DNA of 64,000 nucleotides from Onthophagus taurus (lineage: Eukaryota; Arthropoda; Insecta; Coleoptera; Scarabaeidae). The notes beneath the pieces are model-generated. The model was given only the letters and a program-made list of their open reading frames with translations. It had not been told where the DNA came from and made no database searches. Both the position numbers and the translations under genes were made by a program. The stretch covers positions 18,228,001-18,292,000 of the forward strand of contig NC_091973.1 in the NCBI RefSeq assembly GCF_036711975.1, written 5' to 3'. Positions 29,005-40,423 of this stretch are shown here, piece by piece (the stretch's first letter is position 1; each line of letters opens with the position of its first letter).

Positions 29005-32000
29005 ATGAGTCAGTCAGAAAATTTAACTAAAAAACGAGGTATTGTCAAGGGCAAACTCACGAATTTTGCGAAATTTGTAATAAAATTTGAATCGAATATC
29101 AGAGAAAGCGGTATTAATCAGGAACTTTCGTTAGAGTTAGAACAAAGATACAATCGGGCAATTAATCTTATCGATGAGTTCGAGGAAATTCAGGGTGAAA
29201 TAGATTTGTTAAGCGTTGATGGCGAGTCACAAAACGCGGAGAGGGAGACATTCGAGGCGAGTTTTTACGCAAATACGGCTAAAGCTAAGCGAATTTTGAC
29301 AAATAGAAATATATGCGCCGATTCGTCGTTCATTGTAGGACCTTCCCCGGATCAACATGTAAAGCTACCGGTTATAGATTTACCAAAGTTTGACGGTGGT
29401 TACGACGCATGGCTAGGGTTTAGAGACATTTTCGAATCATTAATTCATAACAACCCAATGATCAACGACATTCAAAAATTTCATTACTTACTGTCGGCAC
29501 TGACCGGTAATGCTCGTCAGGTTATCGAAAGCTTAGAATTGACAAATTCTAACTATGAAGTCGCTTGGGGGTTGATTCGCGAGCGTTATGATAACCCGCG
29601 GATATTAATTCATAATCACGTTAAGGCATTGTTCGAAATTGAAGGGGTTTCGGGTGATAATCCACAGCCGATTCGAAGTTTTATTGACGACTTTCGTAAA
29701 CATCTGCGCGCTTTAGCTGCATTAAATGAACCTACGGATAATTGGGACACGCTACTTATTTATTTAGCCGTGTCGAAATTGGACGCTGATTCCAATCGGG
29801 AGTGGGAAAGGAAAAAGTCCGGTTTAAACAAAGCGAATTTAGAAAATTTGTTAGGGTTTTTGAAAGAACGCGCTGATTTATTGGAAACTTTGGAAAACGG
29901 TTCGGGTAAGCGGATAATCGATAAATCAAAACCGAAATCAAAAACGGTTTTGGTTGCTAATTCGGGTGTTAAGCGTTGTGTAAACTGCAATGGGGAACAT
30001 TACATACAGGAATGTTCAAATTTCACTAAACTTACGGTTCAGGGCCGTATAGACCGGGTCAAACAATTAAAGGTGTGTATGAATTGTCTTCGGTCGGGAC
30101 ATTTTGTTAAACAATGCCGTTCGAGCTCTTGTAAACGGTGCAATTCTCGTCATCATACCTTACTTCATTTGACGCACGATCGCTCAGATTCACCACCACA
30201 ACCAACGACATCCACCCAAGCACACAGTCTAAATTTCGCACAGCATGCAAATCATTCAAACATCTTACTCTCCACCGTAACTGTTCACGCATTCGATAGA
30301 CATAACAAAAAACATTCATTACGCGCACTCTTGGATCCGGGCAGTCAAAGTAGTTTTCTTTCGGTAGAAGCTTGCAAGCGGTTAAGGTTGGCTAGAACAG
30401 CAACAAACGTTAATGTAGCAACAATAAATCAAACACAGTCAACAATAACGAGTTCTTGTTCATTGCGAATACATTCACACTGCACGGATTTTTCACTTAA
30501 GGTTAATTGTTTGGTTATAACAACAATCGCGAATGATTTACCCAATTTTGAAATAAACGCAAACACTTTAAAAATACCTACACACATTCGCTTGGCGGAT
30601 CCATTGTTCAATAAATCTGATAAAATAGATATGCTAATCGGGGCTGATTATTTTTGGAATTTGTTGTGCGTCGGGCAAATCAAACTTGCAAAAGGGCCTA
30701 TCATGCAGAACACCCGTTTGGGGTGGATCGTTTCGGGGCCGATACAAGCGAGCGCGGCACATTCGGTGCGGTGTAATTTAATTTGTAAGGATGACAATTC
30801 CGTAATAAATAAGCAGTTGGCGCGGTTTTGGGAAATCGAGGAGATTGAAGGGTTAGTTCACTCATCGAAAAATGAAATATTTTGCGAAAATCATTTTAAC
30901 AAAACCACTAAACGTGCAGAAGACGGACGATTCATTGTTTCGATACCGCCAAAGGAAAGTTTAGATCGATTGGGCGAATCGTATAAAACCGCGGAAAATA
31001 GTTTGATGGGTATCGAGCGGAAATGCACACAAAATCGTGAATTCGGTGAGCAATGTCATACATTTATGCGAGAGTATTTGGAGTTGGGTCAATTAAGAAA
31101 GATTGTTGATACACGCGAAGGTTATTACATATCGCACAGGGTGTTAAATGAAAATAGTGCCATCACAAGGGTCGTTTTCGATACATCATGTCCCACGTCA
31201 ATGGGATATTCGCTTAATGATTGTCAGATAGTAGGGCCTATATTACAGCCTGACTTGTTCAGTGCCTTGAAACGGTTTAGGAAATACGCGCACGTAGCTA
31301 CCGCGGATATACAAAAAATTTACCGTGTCTGTTTAATCAATCCAACCGAACTTACAATTAGTAAAGAGTGTTTTATTGCTGCTCTTCGGCGACGTTCAGC
31401 TAGGCGCGGGAAACCGAATCGAATGTTCTCTGATAGCGGAACTAAGTTCGTGGGTGGTAACCGCGAATTACAGGAGTTAAGTCAGTTCTTGATTGATAAC
31501 TCTAGCGAACTCAAAACACTGATTGAAAACGCTTCTATTAGTAGGTCGTTTATTCCCCCTAACTCGCCATTCTTTGGTGGATTATGGGACGGCGGTGTTA
31601 AGTCAGTAAAATTTCATTCACGTCGGGTTACCAGCAATGCCTCGTTTACGTACGAAAATTTTTATACATCACTTGTTCAGATTGAGGCCATCCTTGATTC
31701 CCGGCCATTAACCACATTATCCACCGATCCCAACGATACGACTCCATCAGCCCCGGCACATTTTCTAATTGGTGGGAAACTTACTTTCCCACCAGATCCA
31801 GGTTTGAGTCACAACAATGAAAACCGCTTATCGCAATTCCATCGCGTCCAGCAGATTCAACAACATTTTTGGATCAGGTGGTCCAAAGAATATTTGTCTG
31901 AGCTGCAGAGTCGCCACAAGTGGTCAACGGGTGACGCTAACCTAAAGGTGGGCCAATTGGCGTTAATAAAGGAAGATAATTTGCCTGTTTTAAAGTGGCT

Positions 32001-32124
32001 TACTGGCCGAATTATAGAATTGTATTGCGGTAAGGATGGAGTCGCACGAGTGGCCACGCTACGCACACAAAATGGGATCGTCAAAAGGGCCACGGTCAGA
32101 CTGTGTCCACTACCAATGGAATAG
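29005..32124 (+). CDS. Pao gag-protease-(partial RT)-partial integrase polyprotein
   Basis: The first in-frame ATG (MSQSENLTKK) is at 29005; the frame is open upstream without ATG. Rough residue order: DUF1759-type gag (about 120-280; LPKFDGGYDAWLGFRDIFES), zinc knuckles (about 325-390; CVNCNGEHYIQEC, CMNCLRSGHFVKQC), aspartic protease (about 440; ALLDPGSQSSF, then LIGADYFW and TRLGWIVSG), N-terminal RT piece (about 630-775; DGRFIVSIP to VATADIQKIYRV). A deletion then joins directly to the integrase core (about 790; FSDSGTKFVGG and PFFGGLWDGGVKSVK) and a DUF5641-like C-terminus ending RLCPLPME. RT palm motifs, RNase H, the integrase zinc part and its first catalytic Asp are missing. The usual GLWEAGVKS glutamate is Asp here. 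The joins keep the frame. It probably supplies capsid and protease only and depends on other Pao copies. Confidence 0.9.
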   Translation: MSQSENLTKKRGIVKGKLTNFAKFVIKFESNIRESGINQELSLELEQRYNRAINLIDEFEEIQGEIDLLSVDGESQNAERETFEASFYANTAKAKRILTNRNICADSSFIVGPSPDQHVKLPVIDLPKFDGGYDAWLGFRDIFESLIHNNPMINDIQKFHYLLSALTGNARQVIESLELTNSNYEVAWGLIRERYDNPRILIHNHVKALFEIEGVSGDNPQPIRSFIDDFRKHLRALAALNEPTDNWDTLLIYLAVSKLDADSNREWERKKSGLNKANLENLLGFLKERADLLETLENGSGKRIIDKSKPKSKTVLVANSGVKRCVNCNGEHYIQECSNFTKLTVQGRIDRVKQLKVCMNCLRSGHFVKQCRSSSCKRCNSRHHTLLHLTHDRSDSPPQPTTSTQAHSLNFAQHANHSNILLSTVTVHAFDRHNKKHSLRALLDPGSQSSFLSVEACKRLRLARTATNVNVATINQTQSTITSSCSLRIHSHCTDFSLKVNCLVITTIANDLPNFEINANTLKIPTHIRLADPLFNKSDKIDMLIGADYFWNLLCVGQIKLAKGPIMQNTRLGWIVSGPIQASAAHSVRCNLICKDDNSVINKQLARFWEIEEIEGLVHSSKNEIFCENHFNKTTKRAEDGRFIVSIPPKESLDRLGESYKTAENSLMGIERKCTQNREFGEQCHTFMREYLELGQLRKIVDTREGYYISHRVLNENSAITRVVFDTSCPTSMGYSLNDCQIVGPILQPDLFSALKRFRKYAHVATADIQKIYRVCLINPTELTISKECFIAALRRRSARRGKPNRMFSDSGTKFVGGNRELQELSQFLIDNSSELKTLIENASISRSFIPPNSPFFGGLWDGGVKSVKFHSRRVTSNASFTYENFYTSLVQIEAILDSRPLTTLSTDPNDTTPSAPAHFLIGGKLTFPPDPGLSHNNENRLSQFHRVQQIQQHFWIRWSKEYLSELQSRHKWSTGDANLKVGQLALIKEDNLPVLKWLTGRIIELYCGKDGVARVATLRTQNGIVKRATVRLCPLPME

Positions 32125-32289
32125 CAGTCTTGGGTTTCATTAACGTGATTGCTTGTGATTGCGTGAATTGTGTGTGCGCGATTAATCACTCAGTCGTGTA
32201 AATTTAATTTTTCGATTTTGTTTCATACATTTTGATGTTGAGTCCTTATTGTGAATTTGTGTTATTATTTGTTGAAAGGTAGTTCTTTC

Positions 32290-32302
32290 AAGGCGGGGAG
32301 CA
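32290..32302 (+). promoter_or_regulatory. Polypurine tract of Pao
   Basis: AAGGCGGGGAGCA directly before the 3' LTR; primes plus-strand synthesis in LTR elements. Confidence 0.75.
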
Positions 32303-32761
32303 TGTTAGATTTTATATTATATTGGTTAATTTATATTAGAGTTGATAGGTTTATATTATATTAGTTCATTTATATTGGATTTATTTGTATCGCCTCATTT
32401 GTTTAGTCTAGATTTGAAGTGTCTCGAGTCGCAATATTAGGGTCTTTTATCGCATTATTTATTGGGTGGAGTTAAGTGTGGGAATGCGTTGGGGTGTATA
32501 TTTCGGTGTTTAGGTAAGGGTTTTTAGTTATGACCTAAAATAAAGAAGGAGCCTGCGAGCTCAACTCGTATCAGTTATTCAGTCTTCGATTTAACACCCA
32601 CCGAAACAGTACCCCTTCAATACACGCGGAGCAAGGCTCCCTATATAACTAATCGCAATTTATATGTATAGTTTAAGTGTAATTAATAAGAAAGTTTATG
32701 GAAACGTAAAACCAAGATTTTGTTGTTAACCAGCGCCCACCAGATAAAAAATAAATAATCA
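32303..32761 (+). repeat. 3' LTR of Pao
   Basis: 459 bases, same termini as the 5' LTR; ends AATAATCA then TSD CTTCC (32762-32766). Confidence 0.95.
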
Positions 32762-32766
32762 CTTCC

Positions 32767-33875
32767 ATCAACAAACTTTTACCCGTAATTTCCTATCTAT
32801 TTTATTAGTTGATACCTTTCTTATTATTAGAGATAGCGGAAAACTAAATGCACCATTTGAAAGCTTGATTCTTTCTTGATGAAGAACACCGTTCTGTACG
32901 TAAAATAACTTAATATTACCAAACTTCAAGCCATTGTGCAATTGTTATCAAACCGAATTTTAAAAAACTGTGTTCACAATCAGAAAGAACGCTCCTTCAA
33001 ATATCTTAATCCGGGTTTTTGTCGGTCAATATCTATTAGCATCATGGTTAAATCACCTTTAATATACATCTCTATATACAGAAACGTTTAATTGCTCTAC
33101 CTCTAAACAACTTGCTTATTTGATATGAGGAAAACTATAGAAGTATATCTTGAAGTTATAGACTTGCACAAGGACGTTTTTGGTCAAAAAATTACCATAT
33201 TCACACGTCTTAGCTACTTTTAAACATTGTTGGAATCAATAACTTTCTTATATCACCAGGAAAAAACTCTATAACCAAGCAGCGATCGCCGCGTGTTATA
33301 CACCATTAGAAAGAGCAGAAAATTGTAGATAGGATAGATCTATACTTCTATAGTTTGATAGAAGTTTGACCAACAAAAATTAATTTAAAGAGCGCTCTTT
33401 CTGAATGCGATAATAGTTTTTTAAAATTCGGTTTGATAAAAATTGCACAAAGGCTTGAAGTTTGGTAATTTTAAGCTATTTAATCTAAGTACAGAGCCAC
33501 CGCTTTGTACTTTAAGTACAGATTGATCTTAGTATTACTTATCAACAGACAAAGACCGGTTTCATATAGAGAAAGAATCAAGCTTTTAAATGGCGCATTT
33601 AGTTTTTCGCTATCTCTAATAATAAGAAATATGTCAGATAAGAAAGTACATAGAAAGTTACGGATACAAGTTTGTTGTTATCTAATACGAAAATTCATAT
33701 TTAACATTGCTTTTAACTTCCCAAAGAAACGTTAAATCGCAACTTTAAAGTGATTTTTCGGTAAATGTTGCACTTTTGCGCACTTTTTTTATCATTAACG
33801 CATCTTTTGAGTCATTTCCTACCGATTAAAGAAAAAAACATTGATTTTTAAGAGGGACTGCTAATCTTAATATAT
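32767..33875. repeat. Right part of Repeat A and an inverted-repeat segment
   Basis: 32767-32900 continues Repeat A across the Pao insertion. About 32915-33485 is a foldback: CCAAACTTCAAGCC..AAACCGAATTTTAAAAAACT returns inverted at 33415-33470, centre near 33200. 33560-33870 carries a further partial, inverted copy of Repeat A. No gene is seen. Confidence 0.6.
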
Positions 33876-35222
33876 GCCGAAATTTTTAAGATAATAAGCT
33901 GGTTTTATTTTACCTTTCTACCTATATTTAAATAAATAGAAAAAATGTACTTAGTGATAATATTAATAATCATATATATAGTAATAATATTTAGTAATAC
34001 TATTTTTATATATAGTAATAATATTATCACTAACAAGGGAAGTATCAGAACTGTCCCTCACCTATTTTGTTGAAATTTGGTACAGCGATAGTATGGCCAA
34101 AAATAAGGTTTACGTATTTTTTTATACGTGCTAATAAAGCCCCTGGGGCGAGTTATAAGGGTTGGAAATCGGGGCGAAATATATATATTCGCTTATAGAC
34201 TGAAAACGAAAATAGGTATCGAAATGTGGTAAATGTAAACTGATATTCATTTTCAAAGAGCTTTCCATTGATATATCACACATATATCTGAGGACTTCAG
34301 GGGGTAAACTACCCCTAGTTTTTTGGAATATTTTAAAAACTACCCTGTCGATTTTGGCGATATTATGTGTCCTTATAGTACGTTTAAAAATATTAATGAC
34401 GTGTTTTTTCTTATTTGCCTCTGACCATCCCCTGCAAAGTTACGGGGTATGATAGATAACCCCTTTCCTTAAGAATAATGTGATAAACTGTTACACTTTT
34501 GAACAATATTTTGAAGAAAACTATTAATTAGATGTAAATTAAGATTTACGCAGTAAAATAAACCCTATACGACAAAAATTTCTTTTTTTTTTGCGAAAAT
34601 TGTTTGTCGATTTTGGTCCAATTTATCACAATGATTTTTTTATACGTTAGGCAGTACTATTGTATTAAATGAGCCTAACGAAAGAGTACACTGCCATTTA
34701 AAAAAATGTAACTATTATTCGTTACTCATTTGTTTTCTGAATTGAAAACAATTGAATGCAGTCTTATTATGGCAAATAAAATATTAAACAACTTTTGTAT
34801 AAAATGTTTTTTTATAAAGTTGATACTTATCAAGATATATGCTATATTCCATACATAATGGGCACGCTGTATAATTATCCTAACTTTTGTGTTATTTAAA
34901 TAGAATAAGGATAAAAAAGCTTTTTCTGTAGGAGTATGAAAGTTATTAGCGAAAATATATTTTCTACCCCAAACTTCTAACCCTTGTAAGTTCTTACAGT
35001 AGTACTACCTAACGTATAAAAAAATCATCGTGGTAAATTGCACCAAAATCGACAATTTTCGAAAAAAAGAATAATTTTTGGGATGGTTAGGGTAGTTAAC
35101 CCCAGCCACCCCTTAATGTCGTATAGGGTTTATTTTACTGCGTAAATCTTAATTTACATCTAATTAATAGTTTTCTTCAAAATATTGTTCAAAAGTGTAA
35201 CAGTTTATCACATTATTCTTAA

Positions 35223-37485
35223 CCTTCCGGCGGGCGCGCTTGTGTACAAAGTACACACAATTGTGTTTAAGGGGTAGAATGACATAATTTCCGGAGAAAT
35301 AAACCTTTCTTTAGCAGGTATTCCTTTAGAGTTAATTTGTCTTTTGAAGGCTACGGTTGAAAATTTTTTGAGAGGCTTAGAAATTACAAAAAAAAATAAA
35401 TTAGTGAGATTAAGTGAGTTTGTGTACAAAATACACGTACGCGCCTGTTCGTGTTATTGTTAATTAATTAAGGTAGGTTAATATTTTGAAATCTTTATTT
35501 TTAAAACACGAAATTAACGCTGAAAACTTAGGATTTATTTAGATAATTTTTACCTGAATGATCTCTTTATTTTTATTCAGAATGTCAGGAAATGATAATT
35601 TGAGAGATGGCTTGTTAGATTTTTTGGAAGAGGAACCTAAGGAAAGTATCGACGATAGCGATATATCCGATGAAGAAGAAGAAATTGTGCAAAGTGAACA
35701 TGATAGTGACTCAGAGCAGAGCGCCAATGAAACAGAGGAAGCACACACAAGAAGTGGTGACTTTTTTCTAGGAAGAGGAAAACCGAAAGTAATAAAAAAG
35801 ACAAGTTCGGCGAGCAAGTCTGAGGTAAACCAACAAGATGACGAATCATTGAAATGGTATAAAAATCCTAATAAGCGACCTTCGAAAATTAGGGGTAAAA
35901 ATATCGTAAAAGTTCTACCTGGACTTACAACAAAAACACGGAACATTACCGACGAAATAAGTGCATTTCAAGCAATTATTACTCCAAACATAATCAACGA
36001 TATTGTCCGATATACAAATAAATACATCGAATCCAAACGTAATACGATTTCATATTCGAGGGAACGAGACTGCCAAAATACAACAATTTGCGAAATATTA
36101 GCTTTATTTGGAACTCTTTTCTTGATTGGCACGAAGAAAGGATCTCATGTAAACGTGATAGATCTGTGGAATAGTGATGGCACCGGCATTCAAATTCTCC
36201 GAGCAGTAATGGGTTCCAAGCGATTTTTATTTCTGTTGAGAAGTCTTCGTTTTGATGATAAATCAACAAGGAATGAAAGGAAGAAAACGGATAAGTTGGC
36301 TCCAATCAGATCAATCCTTGATTCCTTTGTCAATAATTGTAAAAACAGTTATAACGTTAGCGAATATGTAACCATTGACGAAATGTTGCACTCGTTTAGA
36401 GGTAGATGTAGTTTTGTGCAATATATACCAAGCAAACCTACTAAATACGGTATAAAAATTTTTGCCATGTGCGATGCCAAATCTTTTTATACCAGCAACT
36501 TTGAAATTTATTGTGGGCAACAACCAAATGGAATTTATAAAGTTTCCAATTCACCCATCGACATTGTGAAACGGTTAATAACACCAATTGAAAATTCTGG
36601 TAGAAACCTAACGACGGACAATTGATATAGTAGCTTAACCTTAGCTAAATATCTTCTAGAAAAAAAAATTACATTCATCGGAACATTACGTAAAAACAAA
36701 CGTGAAATTTCTCCGGAGTTTGTGCCAAATAAAAATCGTCAACCTCAATCATCTTTATTTGGCTTTCAACAAGATACTGCATTAGTCTCTTATGTCCCAA
36801 GAAAAAACAAAGCCGTTATATTATTATCAACGATGCACGACTTACCGGAAGTTGACGAAGAATCTCATAAACCCGAAATAATTTTAAGTTATAATCAAAC
36901 AAAAGGAGCAGTAGATACGGTTGATAAGATGTGCTCTGCCTACTCTATTTCGAAGGTCACTAGACGATGGCCATTAGCCCTGTTTTTTACGCTGCTAAAT
37001 ATAGCAGGAATAAACTCGCAAATATTGTATTTTACAAAACATTCTACGGGAAATCAGTGTCGTCGAAGAATTTTCTTAAGTAATTTAGCAATTGCTTTTA
37101 TGAAAGAGCAACTAATTATGAGAGCTCAAATAATTTCGCTGCCAAAGGATATTCGAGGCGCTGAGTGCGGGACGTCGGAAACACAATCAACTCAATCTAA
37201 AAAACCAGGGAGGTGTAAATTGTGTACAAATACAAATACTACACAAAAATGTTGTAAATGTAAGCAATTCATATGTAAAAAACACTCAAAAACTATGATA
37301 ACTTGCTCGACTTGTGAAATGCATTCAGACTCTGACTCATAATTGATTTATTAGTTGTTCATTATGTTATTATGTTATTGTAAACACATAAAATATAACA
37401 ATAAAGTGTCGTGTATTCTCTATATTGTTTTTTTTTTGTGAATTAACCTGCTCGTGTAATAAAAATAGGCGCGCCTGCCGAAAGG
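35223..37485 (+). mobile_element. piggyBac transposon
   Basis: 2263 bases. Ends CCTTCCGGCGGGCGCGCT and, inverted, CCTTTCGGCAGGCGCGCC. TTAA duplicated at 35219-35222 and 37486-37489. The right TIR of the foldback element is restored when the piggyBac and one TTAA are left out, which proves insertion. Confidence 0.95.
35582..37342 (+). pseudogene. piggyBac transposase with one nonsense codon
   Basis: The frame runs from MSGNDNLRDGLL to HSDSDS, 586 codons, with a single TGA at 36623-36625 where the family has Trp (in the LTTDN-W-YSS motif). No frameshift. The N-terminus is acidic (EESIDD-like runs). The catalytic Asp residues are all there: VTIDEMLHSFRGRC (first), LTTDN (second), [14 protein letters not shown] (third). 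The C-terminus has a cysteine-rich zinc domain ([24 protein letters not shown]), used for end binding. The enzyme cuts and pastes at TTAA. Start: ATG at 35582 is just after a TTTATTTTTATTCAG acceptor-like stretch, so a short 5' intron is possible; an earlier in-frame ATG is at 35558. One point mutation separates it from an intact frame, so the loss is recent. Confidence 0.92.
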
Positions 37486-37921
37486 TTAAGGAAAGGGGTT
37501 ATCTATCATACCCCGTAACTTTGCAGGGGATGGTCAGAGGCAAATAAGAAAAAACACGTCATTAATATTTTTAAACGTACTATAAGGACACATAATATCG
37601 CCGAAATCGACAGGGTAGTTTTTAAAATATTCCAAAAAACTAGGGGTAGTTTACCCCCTGAAGTCCTCAGATATATGTGTGATATATCAATGGAAAGCTC
37701 TTTGAAAATGAATATCAGTTTACATTTACCACATTTCGATACCTATTTTCGTTTTCAGTCTATAAGCGAATATATATATTTCGCCCCGATTTCCAACCCT
37801 TATAACTCGCCCCAGGGGCTTTATTAGCACGTATAAAAAAATACGTAAACCTTATTTTTGGCCATACTATCGCTGTACCAAATTGCAACAAAATCGGTGA
37901 GGGACAGTTCTGATGTCCTTG

Positions 37922-38068
37922 TAAGTACAATTTTTTCTATTTATTTAAATATTAATAAGTGATAATAATGGATAACATTTACTCAGTTCTACCTATAGAA
38001 TAGTTATTTAAGATATAAGTGTTAAAAGTAAGATTTTATTTTGTGTGTGGAGATGATTGAAAAACGCG
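37922..38068. other. Spacer between foldback element and gypsy palindrome
   Basis: About 150 bases of AT-rich sequence. No feature seen apart from the outer inverted match mentioned for the foldback element. Confidence 0.4.
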
Positions 38069-39805
38069 TGTTATGTGCTCTTTGAATGATTTTAATTTAT
38101 TTTTGAGTAACGTAATTAAATCCAGTAATGTATATTGGGGTTACTAGCTTCTCATTAACCTTTTAAAAATCGCGCCAGTAATTGGCTTCCGCGCATCATC
38201 ACTTTCTGCGCGTAAGCATACCTTACATTCATCTACCTTGGACACAAGGTTTATATACATAGGTTCCTATACTGCAATACTTTGATTTTAGTTTTGTTGG
38301 TGAGACGTAAGAGCGGGAGTGTTTCGTGACGAAAGAGGAGGCGGATTGCGCGCGCAACCTCAAGGTCATGTTTAGTGAGAGCTGAAGTGTCTTCTCTGGT
38401 ATAACATAAATCAATTACTACTTTAGTTTCCCTCAATTATTTTGTGATAAGTGAATTTATATCAAAAATTAAATTGAATTATTTTCCGTTTTCCTACCGC
38501 AGTTAATTATATACCACACTAAATATATTAAAATAATTCAAATTCATTATTTTAAAAATTTGAATTATTTCCCGGTATTATTTTCCGCCAATTACGTAAT
38601 GCGCAGTATGGTCACAGAATAACCAGATGTGACACTGACGTCGATTCTTTTGATGTTGGCAGCATCTCGTTTTATGACCTCGATTTAAAATCCGCCATCA
38701 TATCGCGAGGATCCGTAGGCGCCATAAACGCACAATGAATGAGAGAGACAACTTAATTTACCACCAATAGCAGCCATACCTTGCTTCCTCGCAATAATAT
38801 GACGTCAGATTTGGTGGGATACCGCCAGTGTCACTTCTGGTTATTCTGTGGTATGGTACGCAACCATACCACAGAATAATAATAAACCTAGACAACCTCT
38901 TATATACAAACATTGCCTTGAAACGGATGTAACTATGTTGTTTTAGAGGGCGTCCAAAATGGCGTCTCGAACTCGAATGGAAAATTTATCAGGGTCCTCA
39001 AATTTACAAATCAATAAAAATCACCAAATTCAATAAAAATGCACAAAAGAAAAAGGAAACAACTAAAAGATCGAGCCCTGAAAATAATATTTAGTAGAAT
39101 ATTTTTACCTTAAGATAAACGTGTAGCCGTGTTGATTAAAACGGAACCAGGAACGCCAATAACAATTGACCAGATTAGTTTAGATCTTCTTGTCGATTTG
39201 TTCTACGACAAGAAGATCTCCAAAACCAATTAATGAGATTCTTCAATAAAAATCTTCTACAACCATGCGGTTAAGCTTTACTAAAAATTACACCTGTGTA
39301 CTACACCAAGGATCGATAACGAAAGAGGAAGAGGAAACGCGGTACGGATTAATGATATCCGCATCCCCACCCCTAACATTAATAGATCTCACAAATATCG
39401 ATAAATTCACCAACGAAACTCATGTTACATAGAGTTAGTTCTACTTTTAGTTAAACAAAAATGTGCAATCATCTAGCGCTGAATAACAATTAAAACTAAA
39501 CCAAGTCTTAATATTAATTCTTCTCTATAATTATCTTTCAACTAACATTTCCCGCCGTTCGATATTATTAATCTTTCTACATAAAGATGGCACCTCTGCT
39601 GTTAGAAATCTGAAATAGAGATGCGCATTAGCAGAGAGAATTTGAAAACCTGGAGCCGCTTCCAGCTCCAGTGAGCTCCCAGTTATTGTGAATATCATCT
39701 TTAACATCAAACGGTGTCATGTAAATCAAACCACGTCTGGAGATGAACTGAACTTTTTAAAACCTGTTTTATATAATAAACTTAAACTTACATTTAAATA
39801 TAACA
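38069..39805 (-). repeat. Gypsy LTR, left arm
   Basis: About 1737 bases between TGTTAT (39805 inward, minus strand) and ATAACA (38069). A purine run (GGAAAGAAGGTAGA-like) just before the start acts as a PPT. It includes a MITE of 238 bases. Limits are inferred from termini only. Confidence 0.5.
38613..38850. mobile_element. hAT-like MITE, left arm
   Basis: 238 bases; TIR CACAGAATAACCAGATGTGA (about 27 bases with one or two changes); flanked by GTATGGT on both sides (7-8-base TSD). Confidence 0.8.
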
Positions 39806-39923
39806 TCTACCTTTCTTTATTTTACTTTTCGTACTGTAAACTAATTACTAACTATCTTGAAACTAACTAATTAAGTAATTTTAAAAGAAAACTATTAAAT
39901 GATAATAAAATAAAAACTAGAAA

Positions 39924-40421
39924 CTATTCTGCAGTATATCTATTCGGCGGTCGAATAGTTCTGCCAAAACTTGATGTTTTTTCATTATCTACAACTACGG
40001 GTTTTAACGTATCATTAATAGTATTTTCACATGTATTATCGTATACAAATTTATTAGTTCGTAAATTATTAAATTGGTAATCTATGGTTTTTGAGCTTTT
40101 ATCGGGTTTCAAATAAATCATATTGCGAATAATACATCGTCTATCTTATTTTTTTATTTTATAGAACGTGGCCCAATTATCTTTATTATTATGCCAGATT
40201 GCCAGATATCTTTTGTTTAAATTGATATCTTATCAAACTACCTGTCTTAAAATGATTACGCAACTTTACACCTTTTTAATCATAATAACTTTTGGTTTTG
40301 TTTTGATGATTTAAAAAATTTGATTTAAATTCTTTTTTGTTGATCAATTTTGGGTTTAATAAATTTGTCTTTAGCATACATTCCGTAAATGGGTGTGTTT
40401 CGATAGGCTAATAATGACATA
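39924..40421 (-). pseudogene. Gypsy integrase C-terminal region, left arm
   Basis: The minus strand from 40421 downward reads SLLAYRNTPIYGM, a line similar to KIWQPGIIIKRIGPRS, and ends with the open 65-residue MIYLKPDKSSKTIDYQFNNL.. TIRPPNRYTAE stop. This is the standard end of Ty3/gypsy integrases (LLxYRNTP; then WxPGxVxxxxGPRSYxV; then RRNRRxLRP). Stops and frameshifts interrupt the part before 40121. The right arm (42640-43116) matches it. Confidence 0.75.
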
Positions 40422-40423
40422 TA

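Larger units (their letters stand above)
28240..32761 (+). mobile_element. BEL/Pao LTR retrotransposon, full structure, internally deleted
   Basis: 4522 bases: 5' LTR 28240-28698, PBS 28703-28720, ORF 29005-32124, PPT 32290-32302, 3' LTR 32303-32761, TSD CTTCC. Both LTRs are 459 bases and differ at about four positions by eye, so it is young. The ORF is about 1040 residues against roughly 1600-1900 in autonomous Pao elements. Confidence 0.95.
34034..37921. mobile_element. Long-TIR foldback element, split by a piggyBac
   Basis: Left TIR about 34034-34660; right TIR about 34990-35222 plus 37486-37921; ends CAAGG..TCAGAACTGTCCCTCACC. Without the piggyBac it is about 1.6 kb with a roughly 330-base centre and no ORF. 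The inverted match may continue outwards into AAATAAATAGAAAAAA on both sides. Superfamily unknown. Confidence 0.8.

Noticed and set aside
38229..38436. 61-residue ORFs in the LTR (also 44685)
   Set aside because: Inside the inferred LTR, overlapping each other in two frames, and of unlike sequence to any known protein.
39924..40121. Copia-type integrase end (TIRPPNRY)
   Set aside because: Upstream LLAYRNTP, the WQPGIIIK-type line and the GLAE core are Ty3/gypsy features.
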